Source: Ruminococcus sp. UBA3767
Lineage (GTDB): Bacteria > Bacillota > Clostridia > Oscillospirales > Ruminococcaceae
Direction of reading: 5' to 3'
Assembly (NCBI GenBank): GCA_002371625.1
Contig: DFFV01000009.1
Span: forward strand, 1-14,037
Length of the DNA stretch: 14,037 bases
Shown: positions 1-7,176 of the stretch, in pieces
Numbering within the stretch: the stretch's first letter is position 1
Layout: each line of letters starts with the position of its first letter
Notes under the pieces: generated by a model
Seen by the model: only the letters and a program-made list of their open reading frames with translations
The model's database searches: none
Told to the model about the DNA's origin: nothing
Position numbers and translations under genes: made by a program

Positions 1-11
1 TTGTCTTTGGC

Positions 12-36
12 AGGTCTTTAAAGTTTGATAAGACCT
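12..36. repeat. Small inverted repeat upstream of rsmI
   Basis: AGGTCTT (12-18) and AAGACCT (30-36) form a perfect 7-bp stem with an 11-base loop. There is no T-run after it, so it is not a clear terminator. It may be a leader hairpin or chance. Frame 3 is open from the window edge to a TGA at 45-47 and could be the tail of an upstream gene, in which case the hairpin would lie inside that coding end. Too little sequence is present to decide. Confidence 0.3.
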
Positions 37-70
37 ATAAATTCTGATTTAGAGCAAAAGGACGATGAAA

Positions 71-907
71 ATGGGAACATTATACGTAGTCGGCACGCCG
101 ATAGGCAACCTCGGGGATATGACATACAGGGCAGTCGAAACGCTTGAAAAGGTGGATTTTATCTGCGCCGAGGACACCAGAGTGAGTGCCAAGCTGCTGA
201 ATTACTTTGAGATAAAAACGCCGCTTGTGAGCTATCACGAGCACAACGCTGCACAAGTCGGCGAGAGTATATGCGACAGGATAGCCGCAGGCGAAAGTGC
301 AGCGATAGTCACCGATGCGGGAATGCCGTGCATATCCGATCCGGGCGAGCTGCTGGTGAAAATGTGCGCAGAGCGAGGCATAAAAGTCGAGGTCGTGCCC
401 GGGCCCAGCGCAGTGATATCGGGGCTTGCGATAAGCGGACTTGACACTAAGAACTTTCAGTTCGAGGGCTTTTTGTCGGTGACGAAAAAGCAGCGCAGGG
501 AGCATCTTGCAGCGGTGAGGAATTCAACGCACACGCTCATCTTCTATGAAGCTCCGCACAAGCTGTTGAATACGCTGGAGGATATGCTTGGATTTTTCGG
601 CGACAGGAGGATCTCGCTTTGCAGGGAGCTTACCAAGCTGCACGAGGAGGTCATCCGCACAACGCTTTCGCAGGCGGTGGAGATGTACAGGTCCGTCAAG
701 CCAAAGGGCGAATTCGTGCTGGTGATCGAGGGCGCAAGGGAATCCGAGCTTGTAAAGGCTGAAACGATGGAACAGGCACTTGAGCAGGTGAAAAGCCTTA
801 TGCAAAAGGGAATGCGTGGTGCCGATGCCTGCAAGGAGATAGCCAAGGCAACGGGATTTTCCAAGGGGGAGCTTTACACAAAGCTGCTGGAGGAAAAAGA
901 ACAATAG
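71..907 (+). CDS. rsmI: 16S rRNA (cytidine(1402)-2'-O)-methyltransferase RsmI
   Basis: RsmI uses S-adenosylmethionine to 2'-O-methylate C1402 in the decoding centre of 16S rRNA, acting in the cytoplasm on the small subunit. The protein shows the tetrapyrrole-methylase-type fold signatures in order: GTLYVVGTPIGNL at the N terminus, AEDTR, SYHEHN, a DAGMPCISDPG loop (often DAGTPGISDPG in relatives), VPGPSAV, FYEAPHKL, CRELTKLHEE and GEFVLVIEG. A C-terminal helical segment (GADACKEIAKATGFSKGELY) matches the small RsmI C-terminal domain. Length (278-280 aa) is normal. Two ATGs compete: 65 lies only 2 bases from AAAAGGA (56-62), whereas 71 lies 8 bases away and gives the usual MGTLYVVGTPIGN start, so 71 is preferred. 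The stop at 905-907 is 16 bases before tsaD, suggesting co-transcription of two translation-accuracy genes. Confidence 0.95.
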   Translation: MGTLYVVGTPIGNLGDMTYRAVETLEKVDFICAEDTRVSAKLLNYFEIKTPLVSYHEHNAAQVGESICDRIAAGESAAIVTDAGMPCISDPGELLVKMCAERGIKVEVVPGPSAVISGLAISGLDTKNFQFEGFLSVTKKQRREHLAAVRNSTHTLIFYEAPHKLLNTLEDMLGFFGDRRISLCRELTKLHEEVIRTTLSQAVEMYRSVKPKGEFVLVIEGARESELVKAETMEQALEQVKSLMQKGMRGADACKEIAKATGFSKGELYTKLLEEKEQ

Positions 908-923
908 TAAGGGACTGATAGCA

Positions 924-1934
924 ATGAAGATACTTGGAATCGAAAGCTCGTGCGACGAAACCGCCTGCTCGGTGGTAGAGGACGGAAAGACCGTACTTTC
1001 AAACATTGTTGCGAGCCAGATAGACGAGCACAGACTTTACGGCGGAGTTGTGCCCGAGATAGCTTCACGCCGCCATGCCGAGAACATCGGCTGGGTGACA
1101 AGGGAAGCGCTTGAAAAGGCAGACTGTACGCTTGATGACATAGATGCCGTTGCGGTGACCTATGCCCCCGGGCTGATAGGAGCGCTGCTCGTAGGTGTGA
1201 GCTTTGCAAAAGGACTTGCAATGAGTGCGGACAAGCCGCTCGTTCCCGTGCACCACATCGCAGGGCACATTGCTGCAAACTATATCTCACACCCCGATCT
1301 CAAACCGCCTTATCTGTGCCTTGTGGTGTCGGGCGGACATTCACACATAGTTGAGGTGCTTGACTACACAAAGTACAACGTTATCGGGCGCACCCGTGAC
1401 GATGCGGCAGGAGAGTGCTTTGACAAGGTCGCAAGAACGCTGGGTTACGAATACCCCGGCGGAAAATTCATCGACGCTGCGGCGAAAAACGGCGATGACA
1501 AAGCCTTTGTGCTGCCTCACCCAAAGGTTCAGGGAAGCGAATACGACCTTTCATTTTCGGGGCTTAAAACTGCGGTGATAAACACCGTTCACAATGCGCA
1601 GCAAAAAGGGCTGGAAATAAACCGTGAGGATATGGCGGCATCTTTCCAGAAAACAATCGCAGAGATACTGTGCAAAAAAACCATGCTCGCCGCAAAGGAC
1701 TTTGGCTACACAACTATCGCCGTTGCAGGCGGCGTTTCGGCAAATTCCGGCGTGCGTGAGATGATGAAGGAGCAGTGCGAAAAACGAGGATACAAGCTGT
1801 TCCTGCCCGAGCTGAAATACTGCGGCGATAACGGTGCGATGATAGCCTGCCAGGGATACTTTGACTTTATCGCAGGCAGGCGTGCAGATATGAGCCTGAA
1901 TGCTGTTGCGACGATGTCTTTGCAGGACTTGTAA
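924..1934 (+). CDS. tsaD: tRNA N6-adenosine threonylcarbamoyltransferase TsaD
   Basis: TsaD transfers the threonylcarbamoyl group from threonylcarbamoyl-AMP onto A37 of ANN-decoding tRNAs, making t6A. In bacteria it works in a complex with TsaB and TsaE, neither of which is in this window. The protein has the Kae1/Gcp ASKHA-fold signatures: ILGIESSCDET at the start, GGVVPEIASRRH, the metal-binding HxxxH (H111 and H115 in VHHIAGHIAANY), LVVSGGHSH, DDAAGECFDKVAR, DLSFSGLKTA, VAGGVSANSGVR and a C-terminal CGDNGAMIA motif carrying the metal-ligand Asp. At 336 aa it is full length. ATG 924 follows TAAGGGA (908-914) by 9 bases. The gene sits between rsmI and polA without a visible terminator on either side. 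Confidence 0.97.
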   Translation: MKILGIESSCDETACSVVEDGKTVLSNIVASQIDEHRLYGGVVPEIASRRHAENIGWVTREALEKADCTLDDIDAVAVTYAPGLIGALLVGVSFAKGLAMSADKPLVPVHHIAGHIAANYISHPDLKPPYLCLVVSGGHSHIVEVLDYTKYNVIGRTRDDAAGECFDKVARTLGYEYPGGKFIDAAAKNGDDKAFVLPHPKVQGSEYDLSFSGLKTAVINTVHNAQQKGLEINREDMAASFQKTIAEILCKKTMLAAKDFGYTTIAVAGGVSANSGVREMMKEQCEKRGYKLFLPELKYCGDNGAMIACQGYFDFIAGRRADMSLNAVATMSLQDL

Positions 1935-1978
1935 GCATACGCCCTGCCTTTTAAATCTTATCTCTGAAGGAGCTAAAA

Positions 1979-4531
1979 ATGAAACTACTTGCCATAGACG
2001 GAAACAGTATAATGAACAGAGCTTTTTACGGCATCAAGGCGCTTGCCAACTCAAAGGGGCAGTTCACCAATGCTATCACAGGCTTTATGAACATATATCT
2101 CAAAGAGCTTTCACAGGTGCAGCCCGAATGTGCGGCGGTGGCTTTTGACCTTAAAGCGCCGACTTTTCGCCACAAGGCAAATGCCGATTATAAAGCGAAC
2201 CGAAAGGGTATGCCTGCCGAGCTTGCCCAGCAGATGCCTGTTATAAAGGAGCTGCTGACGGACATCGGCGTTAAGATAGTCGAGTGCGAGGGCTATGAGG
2301 CGGACGATATCCTCGGTACGCTTTCAAAGGCGTGCGCAGACAGCGGAAACGAGTGCTTTATCCTCACGGGCGACAGGGACAGCTTTCAGCTGGTATCCGA
2401 TAAGGTCACCGTTCGCCTTGCAGGAAACAAGGAGACCAAGGTCTATACGCCTCAGCGCATCATGGAGGAATACGGCGTTGAGCCGAGGCAGATGATAGAG
2501 GTCAAGGCGCTTATGGGAGATGCCTCGGATAACATCAGCGGCATAAAGGGTATAGGCGAAAAAACTGCGCTGAGCCTTATACAGCAGGCTGGCAGCGTTG
2601 ACGGGCTTTACGAAAAGCTCGGCGAAATGAAGCTGACACCGTCCGTTCGGGCGAAGATAGAAAGCGGTCATCAGGATGCGCTGGACAGCAGATTTTTAGC
2701 CGAGATATTCCTTGAAGTGCCGATAGATACGGATATTGAGAGCTACAAGCTGACAGGCGGCGACAGGGATAAAACAAGGGAGCTGCTTGCAGGGCTTGAA
2801 ATGTTCAAGCTGATGGAAAGGCTGGATATCCAAGGAGCAGATACCGACGGCGCTGAGGTCGAGGCTGAAAAGAAGCTGAAGCTGGCTGATCTGCCGAAAA
2901 TATCGAAAAAAACACTTGAAAGTGCGGATATAAAAGCGTTTGAGCAGGCAGGAAAGGTCGGGTGCGAGCTTAACGGCAAAGCGCTGAAGGTTATATGCGA
3001 AAATGTGGTCTATACCGCCTGCGATGAGCAGCTCGTAAAGGAATTTTTGTGCTGCGACTGCGAAAAATACGCTTATGAGGGCAAAAGCCTGCACAAGTTC
3101 GCCTTTGAAAACGGCGTGAGAGTGAACAAGCTCAGCTTTTGCTGTGACCTTGCAGGGTATCTGCTCAATTCACAGTCAAGCGATTACTCGGTCGAAAATC
3201 TCTGCCTTGCATACAAGGTCGCTTACCGCAGCGACTGCGGCGAAAACGCCGACATTGCAAGCCTTATGCCGCTTTGCGAAAACCTTGAAAAGCAGCTTGC
3301 CGACACGAAGATGACCGAGCTTTACCAAAATATCGAGCTGCCGCTGTGCGAGGTGCTCGCATCAATGGAATACTACGGCGTCAAGGCTGATGTTGACGGC
3401 ATAAAAGCGTTCGGCGAGGGGCTTAAAGGCAAAATAGCCGAGCTGACAGCACAGATATACGAATACGCAGGCGAGGAGTTCAATATAGCTTCGACCAAGC
3501 AGCTGGGAACGATACTTTTTGAAAAGCTGGGGCTGCCTGCAAAGAAAAAGACAAAGAGCGGATATTCAACAGGGGCAGAGGTGCTTGAAGCGCTGGAGAA
3601 CGCCCACCCGATAATCCCGCTGATACTTGAATACCGCACGCTGACCAAGCTGGATTCGACCTACGTTGAGGGACTGCTCAAGCAGATAGGGCAGGACGGG
3701 CGAGTGCACTCGGTTTTCAAGCAGACCGAAACGAGAACGGGACGTATCTCCTCGACCGAGCCGAATATGCAGAATATTCCCGTGCGCAAGGAGATAGGGC
3801 GCAATATGCGTAAGTTCTTTGTCGCAAGGGACGGCTATGTGCTCGTTGATGCGGACTATTCGCAGATAGAGCTGAGAGTTCTGGCGAGCGTGTGCGGCGA
3901 TGAGAATATGCAGGAGGCTTTCCTCAGCGGAAAGGATATCCACCGCTTGACTGCGGCACAGGTCTTTGATCTTCCCGAGGATTTTGTATCCGATGAGATG
4001 AGGCGTGCCGCAAAGGCGGTAAACTTCGGCATCATCTACGGCATCGGTGCGTTCTCGCTTTCAAAGGATATCGGCGTATCGGTCGCAGAGGCAAAGCAGT
4101 ATATCAGCAATTATCTTGCCAACTACCCCAAGGTATCGCAGTTTATGGATGCCACCGTCGAGGAGGGTATCCGAAACGGCTATGTTACAACTATATTCGG
4201 CAGACGCAGGTATATCCCCGAGCTGAACGCCTCAAATAAAATGGTGCAGGCTTTTGGAAAAAGAGCTGCGATGAATGCGCCGATACAGGGCGCTGCTGCG
4301 GACATAATAAAGATAGCTATGGTAAAAGTCTACCGCAGGATACAGGAGGAAAAGCTCGATGCACGGCTGATATTGCAGGTGCACGATGAGCTGATAATAG
4401 AGGCAGCCGAAAAGGATAAGGAAAAAGCGGAAAAACTCTTGAAAGAGGAAATGGAGGGGGCTGTAAAGCTCGCTGTCCCGTTCACCGCCGATGTTCACAG
4501 CGGACACAGCTGGTTTGATGCAAAAGGCTGA
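1979..4531 (+). CDS. polA: DNA polymerase I (5' nuclease and polymerase, proofreading domain degenerate)
   Basis: Family A DNA polymerase for Okazaki-fragment primer removal, gap filling and repair. The 5' nuclease domain (about 1-290) keeps its acidic metal ligands in LLAIDGNSIMNRAFYG, EADDILGTL, LTGDRDSFQL and GDASDNISGIKGIGEKTA. The polymerase domain (about 450-850) has motif A DADYSQIELR (catalytic D624), motif B RRAAKAVNFGIIYG (about 675-688) and motif C QVHDE (catalytic D803, with E804). The central segment has the size of a 3'-5' exonuclease domain, but where the first DxE motif is expected it reads VGCELNGKALKVI, so the metal ligands are absent and proofreading is predicted to be lost, as in Bst and Taq enzymes. 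ATG 1979 follows GAAGGAG (1966-1972) by 6 bases. At 850 aa it is intact. In many Firmicutes polA precedes repair or coaE genes; here it precedes cheR by 36 bases. Confidence 0.98.
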   Translation: MKLLAIDGNSIMNRAFYGIKALANSKGQFTNAITGFMNIYLKELSQVQPECAAVAFDLKAPTFRHKANADYKANRKGMPAELAQQMPVIKELLTDIGVKIVECEGYEADDILGTLSKACADSGNECFILTGDRDSFQLVSDKVTVRLAGNKETKVYTPQRIMEEYGVEPRQMIEVKALMGDASDNISGIKGIGEKTALSLIQQAGSVDGLYEKLGEMKLTPSVRAKIESGHQDALDSRFLAEIFLEVPIDTDIESYKLTGGDRDKTRELLAGLEMFKLMERLDIQGADTDGAEVEAEKKLKLADLPKISKKTLESADIKAFEQAGKVGCELNGKALKVICENVVYTACDEQLVKEFLCCDCEKYAYEGKSLHKFAFENGVRVNKLSFCCDLAGYLLNSQSSDYSVENLCLAYKVAYRSDCGENADIASLMPLCENLEKQLADTKMTELYQNIELPLCEVLASMEYYGVKADVDGIKAFGEGLKGKIAELTAQIYEYAGEEFNIASTKQLGTILFEKLGLPAKKKTKSGYSTGAEVLEALENAHPIIPLILEYRTLTKLDSTYVEGLLKQIGQDGRVHSVFKQTETRTGRISSTEPNMQNIPVRKEIGRNMRKFFVARDGYVLVDADYSQIELRVLASVCGDENMQEAFLSGKDIHRLTAAQVFDLPEDFVSDEMRRAAKAVNFGIIYGIGAFSLSKDIGVSVAEAKQYISNYLANYPKVSQFMDATVEEGIRNGYVTTIFGRRRYIPELNASNKMVQAFGKRAAMNAPIQGAAADIIKIAMVKVYRRIQEEKLDARLILQVHDELIIEAAEKDKEKAEKLLKEEMEGAVKLAVPFTADVHSGHSWFDAKG

Positions 4532-4567
4532 TATTTCCGTTCTATCCCGTTAAAAGAGGGTGATGAG

Positions 4568-5386
4568 ATGTTAACGATAGAAAACGAAGATTTTATCAAG
4601 CTCGTTGGATTTATAAAGGAACGCTACGGGCTGAACCTTACAGACAGAAAGGTGCTTGTTGAAAGCAGGCTGAGCAACTATGTGCTCGACTGCGGTTTTG
4701 ACAGCTTTGCGGACTATCTTAACCTTGTTTATAACGATTCCACTCAGCGTGAGGTCGCCAACATGATAAACCGCCTCACCACCAACCACACCTACTTTAT
4801 GCGTGAAACTGCGCATTATCAGCACATGATGGAGGTCTTCCTGCCGTGGGCTGAGAAGAATATAAAGGATAAAACGCTCAATATCTGGAGCGCAGGCTGC
4901 TCCTACGGCAACGAGCCTTACAATATCGCAATGTGCCTTGATGAATATTTCGGGCTTAAAAGAAACAAGTGGGATCTGAAGATACTTGCGACGGATATTT
5001 CGTTCAATGCGTTAAAGGGCGCAGCAAACGGCATTTTTTCTGCCTCGTCGATAGAAAGGATGCCTGATAAATGGCGTGAAAAATATTTCTGCCATGCGCA
5101 GTTCGGAGATTATAAGGTCGTGGACAGCATAAGGAACAATGTGGTGTTCAAATACCATAACCTTATGGACGATATACATTTCAAAAAGAAATTCCACCTT
5201 ATCTTCTGCCGCAATGTTATGATATATTTCAACGAGGAAACCAAATCCAAGGTCTGCCGTAAATTTTACGATGCTACCGAAACAGGCGGATATCTTTACA
5301 TAGGGCACGCCGAGAGCGCTCCCGAGGATATGCCGTACAAAAAGATATACACCGCCGTTTACAGAAAGACGGGTGACGGCGTATGA
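4568..5386 (+). CDS. cheR: Chemoreceptor glutamate methyltransferase CheR
   Basis: CheR methylates glutamates on chemoreceptors (MCPs) using S-adenosylmethionine and, with CheB, sets adaptation. The N-terminal helical CheR_N domain covers about 1-70. The catalytic domain shows TTNHTYFMRE (71-80, the usual TxNxTxFFR region), the SAM-binding stretch WSAGCSYGNEPYNIAM (107-122; relatives commonly read CSTGEEPYSIAM), LKILATDIS (138-145) and LIFCRNVMIYF (211-221), then GGYLYIGHAES. Length 272 aa is normal. ATG 4568 follows AGAGGG (4555-4560) by 7 bases. An out-of-frame ATG at 4563 is followed by a stop after two further codons. The gene follows polA closely, and its TGA overlaps the cheB ATG (ATGA, 5383-5386), implying translational coupling. 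Identity is sure; the receptor it acts on is not in the window. Confidence 0.93.
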   Translation: MLTIENEDFIKLVGFIKERYGLNLTDRKVLVESRLSNYVLDCGFDSFADYLNLVYNDSTQREVANMINRLTTNHTYFMRETAHYQHMMEVFLPWAEKNIKDKTLNIWSAGCSYGNEPYNIAMCLDEYFGLKRNKWDLKILATDISFNALKGAANGIFSASSIERMPDKWREKYFCHAQFGDYKVVDSIRNNVVFKYHNLMDDIHFKKKFHLIFCRNVMIYFNEETKSKVCRKFYDATETGGYLYIGHAESAPEDMPYKKIYTAVYRKTGDGV

Positions 5387-6399
5387 CGGATAAAGCAGCT
5401 AAACTGCTGGTGATAGCAGACGACAGATGGTTCGCACAGGGGCTTGTCAGGCTGATAGAAAGCAGCGCACAGGGGAAATACTCAGTGCAGGTGTGCACCT
5501 TTGCAATGGGCGTTAAAAGCGTTAAAAGCGAACAGCCCGACCTGTTGATCGTTGACGGCGACAGGTATGAAAAGGACAAAACAGCGCAGTATATCCGCTC
5601 GCTAATGCCAAAATTCTACCGCCCGCTGATAGTGTGCACAGCACAGCACTATTCAAACTTCGGGTTTATGAATGCAGGCGCAATGGACGTTATAATCAAG
5701 CCCGAGGAGGACGCGCAGCTGTTTTCGGCAAGGCTTTTCAAGAGCCTTGAAAGACTGCTCAAAGCTGCTCCTCATGAGGTCGTAAGGCAGCTGAGCATCC
5801 CACGCAGACAGCAGGGAACTATAATCGCTATCGGAGGTTCGACCGGAAGCACGCAGGCTCTGCCCGTGATACTCGGTTCGCTGACGGGCGAGATGCCGCC
5901 GATAGTGGCAGTGCTGCACATGCCGGAAAAATATACAAGGATCTATGCCGAGCAGCTGGATAAAACGACAAGGTTCGATGTGGTCGAGGCAAGAAGCGGA
6001 CTTTACCTTAAAAATAATATGGTCGTCATCGCAAAGGGCGGCGAGCACCTGAGAGTTTTCCACGATAAAGAGGGCTACTTTGTAAACTCCGAAGCAGGCG
6101 TAAGAGTTTCGGGGCACTGCCCCTCGGTAGATGTTCTGTTCGACTCGGCAGCCTACTGCGCAAAGTCGTCGGTTATCGGCGTTATTCTTACGGGAATGGG
6201 CTGCGACGGCGCAAAGGGAATGCTGACGATGAAAACTATGGGCGCTTTCACTATCGGGCAGGACGAAAAGAGCAGCGTGGTCTACGGTATGCCGAGAGCT
6301 GCTTTTGAAAATGGCAGCGTAAAGCGTCAGCTGAGCCTTGAAAAAATAGCCGATGAGCTTAACTTAAAGGTGAAAATGATGAAAAAGGACGGTGAGTGA
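5383..6399 (+). CDS. cheB: Chemotaxis response regulator / protein-glutamate methylesterase CheB
   Basis: CheB demethylates, and in many species deamidates, chemoreceptor residues, opposing CheR. It is normally activated by phosphorylation from CheA. The N-terminal receiver (about 6-125) keeps the acidic pair D13-D14, a candidate phospho-acceptor D58 (LLIVD), T86 and K107 (IIKP). However, the residues after D58 are GDRYEKD rather than the usual V/I-x-MP, so the receiver is divergent. The C-terminal esterase (about 145-335) has all three catalytic residues: S153 in IGGSTGSTQAL, H179 in VLHMPEKYT and D275 in LTGMGCDGAKG. It also has QDEKSSVVYGMPRAA. At 338 aa it is complete. A 9-base tandem duplication (GCGTTAAAA twice, 5510-5527) encodes VKSVKS in the receiver. 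The start overlaps cheR by 4 bases, and the stop lies at the start of cheW. Confidence 0.93.
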   Translation: MTDKAAKLLVIADDRWFAQGLVRLIESSAQGKYSVQVCTFAMGVKSVKSEQPDLLIVDGDRYEKDKTAQYIRSLMPKFYRPLIVCTAQHYSNFGFMNAGAMDVIIKPEEDAQLFSARLFKSLERLLKAAPHEVVRQLSIPRRQQGTIIAIGGSTGSTQALPVILGSLTGEMPPIVAVLHMPEKYTRIYAEQLDKTTRFDVVEARSGLYLKNNMVVIAKGGEHLRVFHDKEGYFVNSEAGVRVSGHCPSVDVLFDSAAYCAKSSVIGVILTGMGCDGAKGMLTMKTMGAFTIGQDEKSSVVYGMPRAAFENGSVKRQLSLEKIADELNLKVKMMKKDGE

Positions 6400-6400
6400 T

Positions 6401-6874
6401 ATGGACGCTTTGGGAAATGAACAGGCTGAAAAGTATCTTGTATTCGAGGTGGACGGTCATATATTCTCGGTCGTTTTCAGCAATGTGCTGCAAATAGTTG
6501 CCGCAAGCACGCCCGAGAGGATACCCGATTTCCCCGACTATGTCACGGGTACTGTGATGTTCCGTGAAAGATATATCCCCGTTATAGACCTCAGGCGCAG
6601 ATTTGGCTATCCGTCTAAGGAGGCAAGCGACAGGGACTGCTTTATCGTGACCGAGCAGGGCGATAAGCAGGCGGCGCTGCTGGTGGATATAATCTATGGC
6701 TTTGAGGAAAAGACTCCCGAGCAGATACAGCCTGCGGTAGAGCTTAACGAGGACGCAAGCGCAAGATTTCTTGTGGGCGAGTTCACAGATGCGCAGGGCA
6801 GGGAATGCAGGGTGATTGATCCCGAGCTTGTGGTTAAGCTGGGCGACGAAAGGATATTTGAAACGAATAACTGA
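6401..6874 (+). CDS. cheW: Chemotaxis coupling protein CheW
   Basis: A single-domain CheW scaffold that links chemoreceptors to the CheA kinase. The sequence fits the family along its length: an opening strand KYLVFEVDGHIFSVVFSNVLQIV, then IPDFPDYVTGTVMFRERYIPVIDLRRRFG (two contiguous parts of the core signature), DCFIVTEQGDKQAALLVDIIYG and a C-terminal RFLVGEFTDAQGRECRVIDPE. About 157 aa is typical. Two starts are possible: GTG 6392, which overlaps cheB but sits only 2 bases from AAAAAGGA (6382-6389), and ATG 6401, 11 bases from it and 4 bases after GGTGAG (6391-6396). ATG 6401 is preferred. It is the last gene before a strong terminator, so the chemosensory block here is only R-B-W. The CheA partner must be encoded elsewhere or be absent. 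Confidence 0.88.
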   Translation: MDALGNEQAEKYLVFEVDGHIFSVVFSNVLQIVAASTPERIPDFPDYVTGTVMFRERYIPVIDLRRRFGYPSKEASDRDCFIVTEQGDKQAALLVDIIYGFEEKTPEQIQPAVELNEDASARFLVGEFTDAQGRECRVIDPELVVKLGDERIFETNN

Positions 6875-6879
6875 GTATC

Positions 6880-6915
6880 ATCACGAGGGCAGAAATAATG
6901 CCTTCGTGATTTTTT
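6880..6915 (+). terminator. Rho-independent terminator after cheW
   Basis: ATCACGAGGGCA (6880-6891) pairs with TGCCTTCGTGAT (6899-6910) as a 12-bp stem with one G-U pair and a 7-base loop (GAAATAA). Together with the last stem base it is followed by six Ts (6910-6915). It begins 6 bases after the cheW stop and should end the transcript that carries cheR, cheB and cheW. Confidence 0.93.
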
Positions 6916-7012
6916 GTGCAGAGAATGTGTGCATTATAAACAAGTAAAAAGTTGAGCCGTGCGGAAATATTTGTGCAAGGCTACATATTTTTCATAAAAG
7001 AATAATATTATA
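6916..7012. other. Non-coding spacer between the cheW terminator and the CPBP-operon promoter
   Basis: AT-rich DNA with no credible gene. TTGTGCA occurs at 6914-6920 and 6971-6977, and again past the promoter at 7060-7066. An inverted half-site TGCACA lies at 7043-7048. These may be binding half-sites or chance in AT-rich sequence. No RNA gene or riboswitch fold is recognised. Confidence 0.4.
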
Positions 7013-7041
7013 TTGACAAATAGTATTATACGCCGTATAAT
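7013..7041 (+). promoter_or_regulatory. Consensus sigma-A promoter of the CPBP/ABC operon
   Basis: TTGACA (7013-7018) and TATAAT (7036-7041) are both perfect consensus hexamers, separated by the optimal 17 bases. Transcription would start near 7048, leaving a leader of about 130 bases before the ATG at 7177. This is the only promoter in the window with two perfect hexamers. Confidence 0.88.
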
Positions 7042-7042
7042 A
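7024..7042. promoter_or_regulatory. Putative operator palindrome over the -10 box
   Basis: TATTATAC (7024-7031), a 3-base centre GCC, and GTATAATA (7035-7042) form a perfect 8-bp-arm inverted repeat covering the whole -10 hexamer and part of the spacer. A dimeric repressor bound here would block RNA polymerase. The regulator is unknown and the site does not match an operator I can name. Part of the symmetry is forced by the TATAAT box, but the upstream arm is not. Confidence 0.55.
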
Positions 7043-7066
7043 TGCACAGTGATATAATATTGTGCA
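7043..7066. repeat. Inverted repeat TGCACA-N12-TGTGCA at the predicted transcription start
   Basis: TGCACA (7043-7048) and TGTGCA (7061-7066) are perfect 6-base inverted arms spanning the expected +1. They could be a second operator, or a weak hairpin at the extreme 5' end of the mRNA. Function is inferred only from position. Confidence 0.4.
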
Positions 7067-7176
7067 AAAACAAAATTTGATTTAAGGATTTCTTAATAAA
7101 AAGTATGCTATGTTAAAATAAAGAGCTGACAGACAAAAAAACAAGCAGAACAAAAGGTCACAAAGGGAGAAAGACT

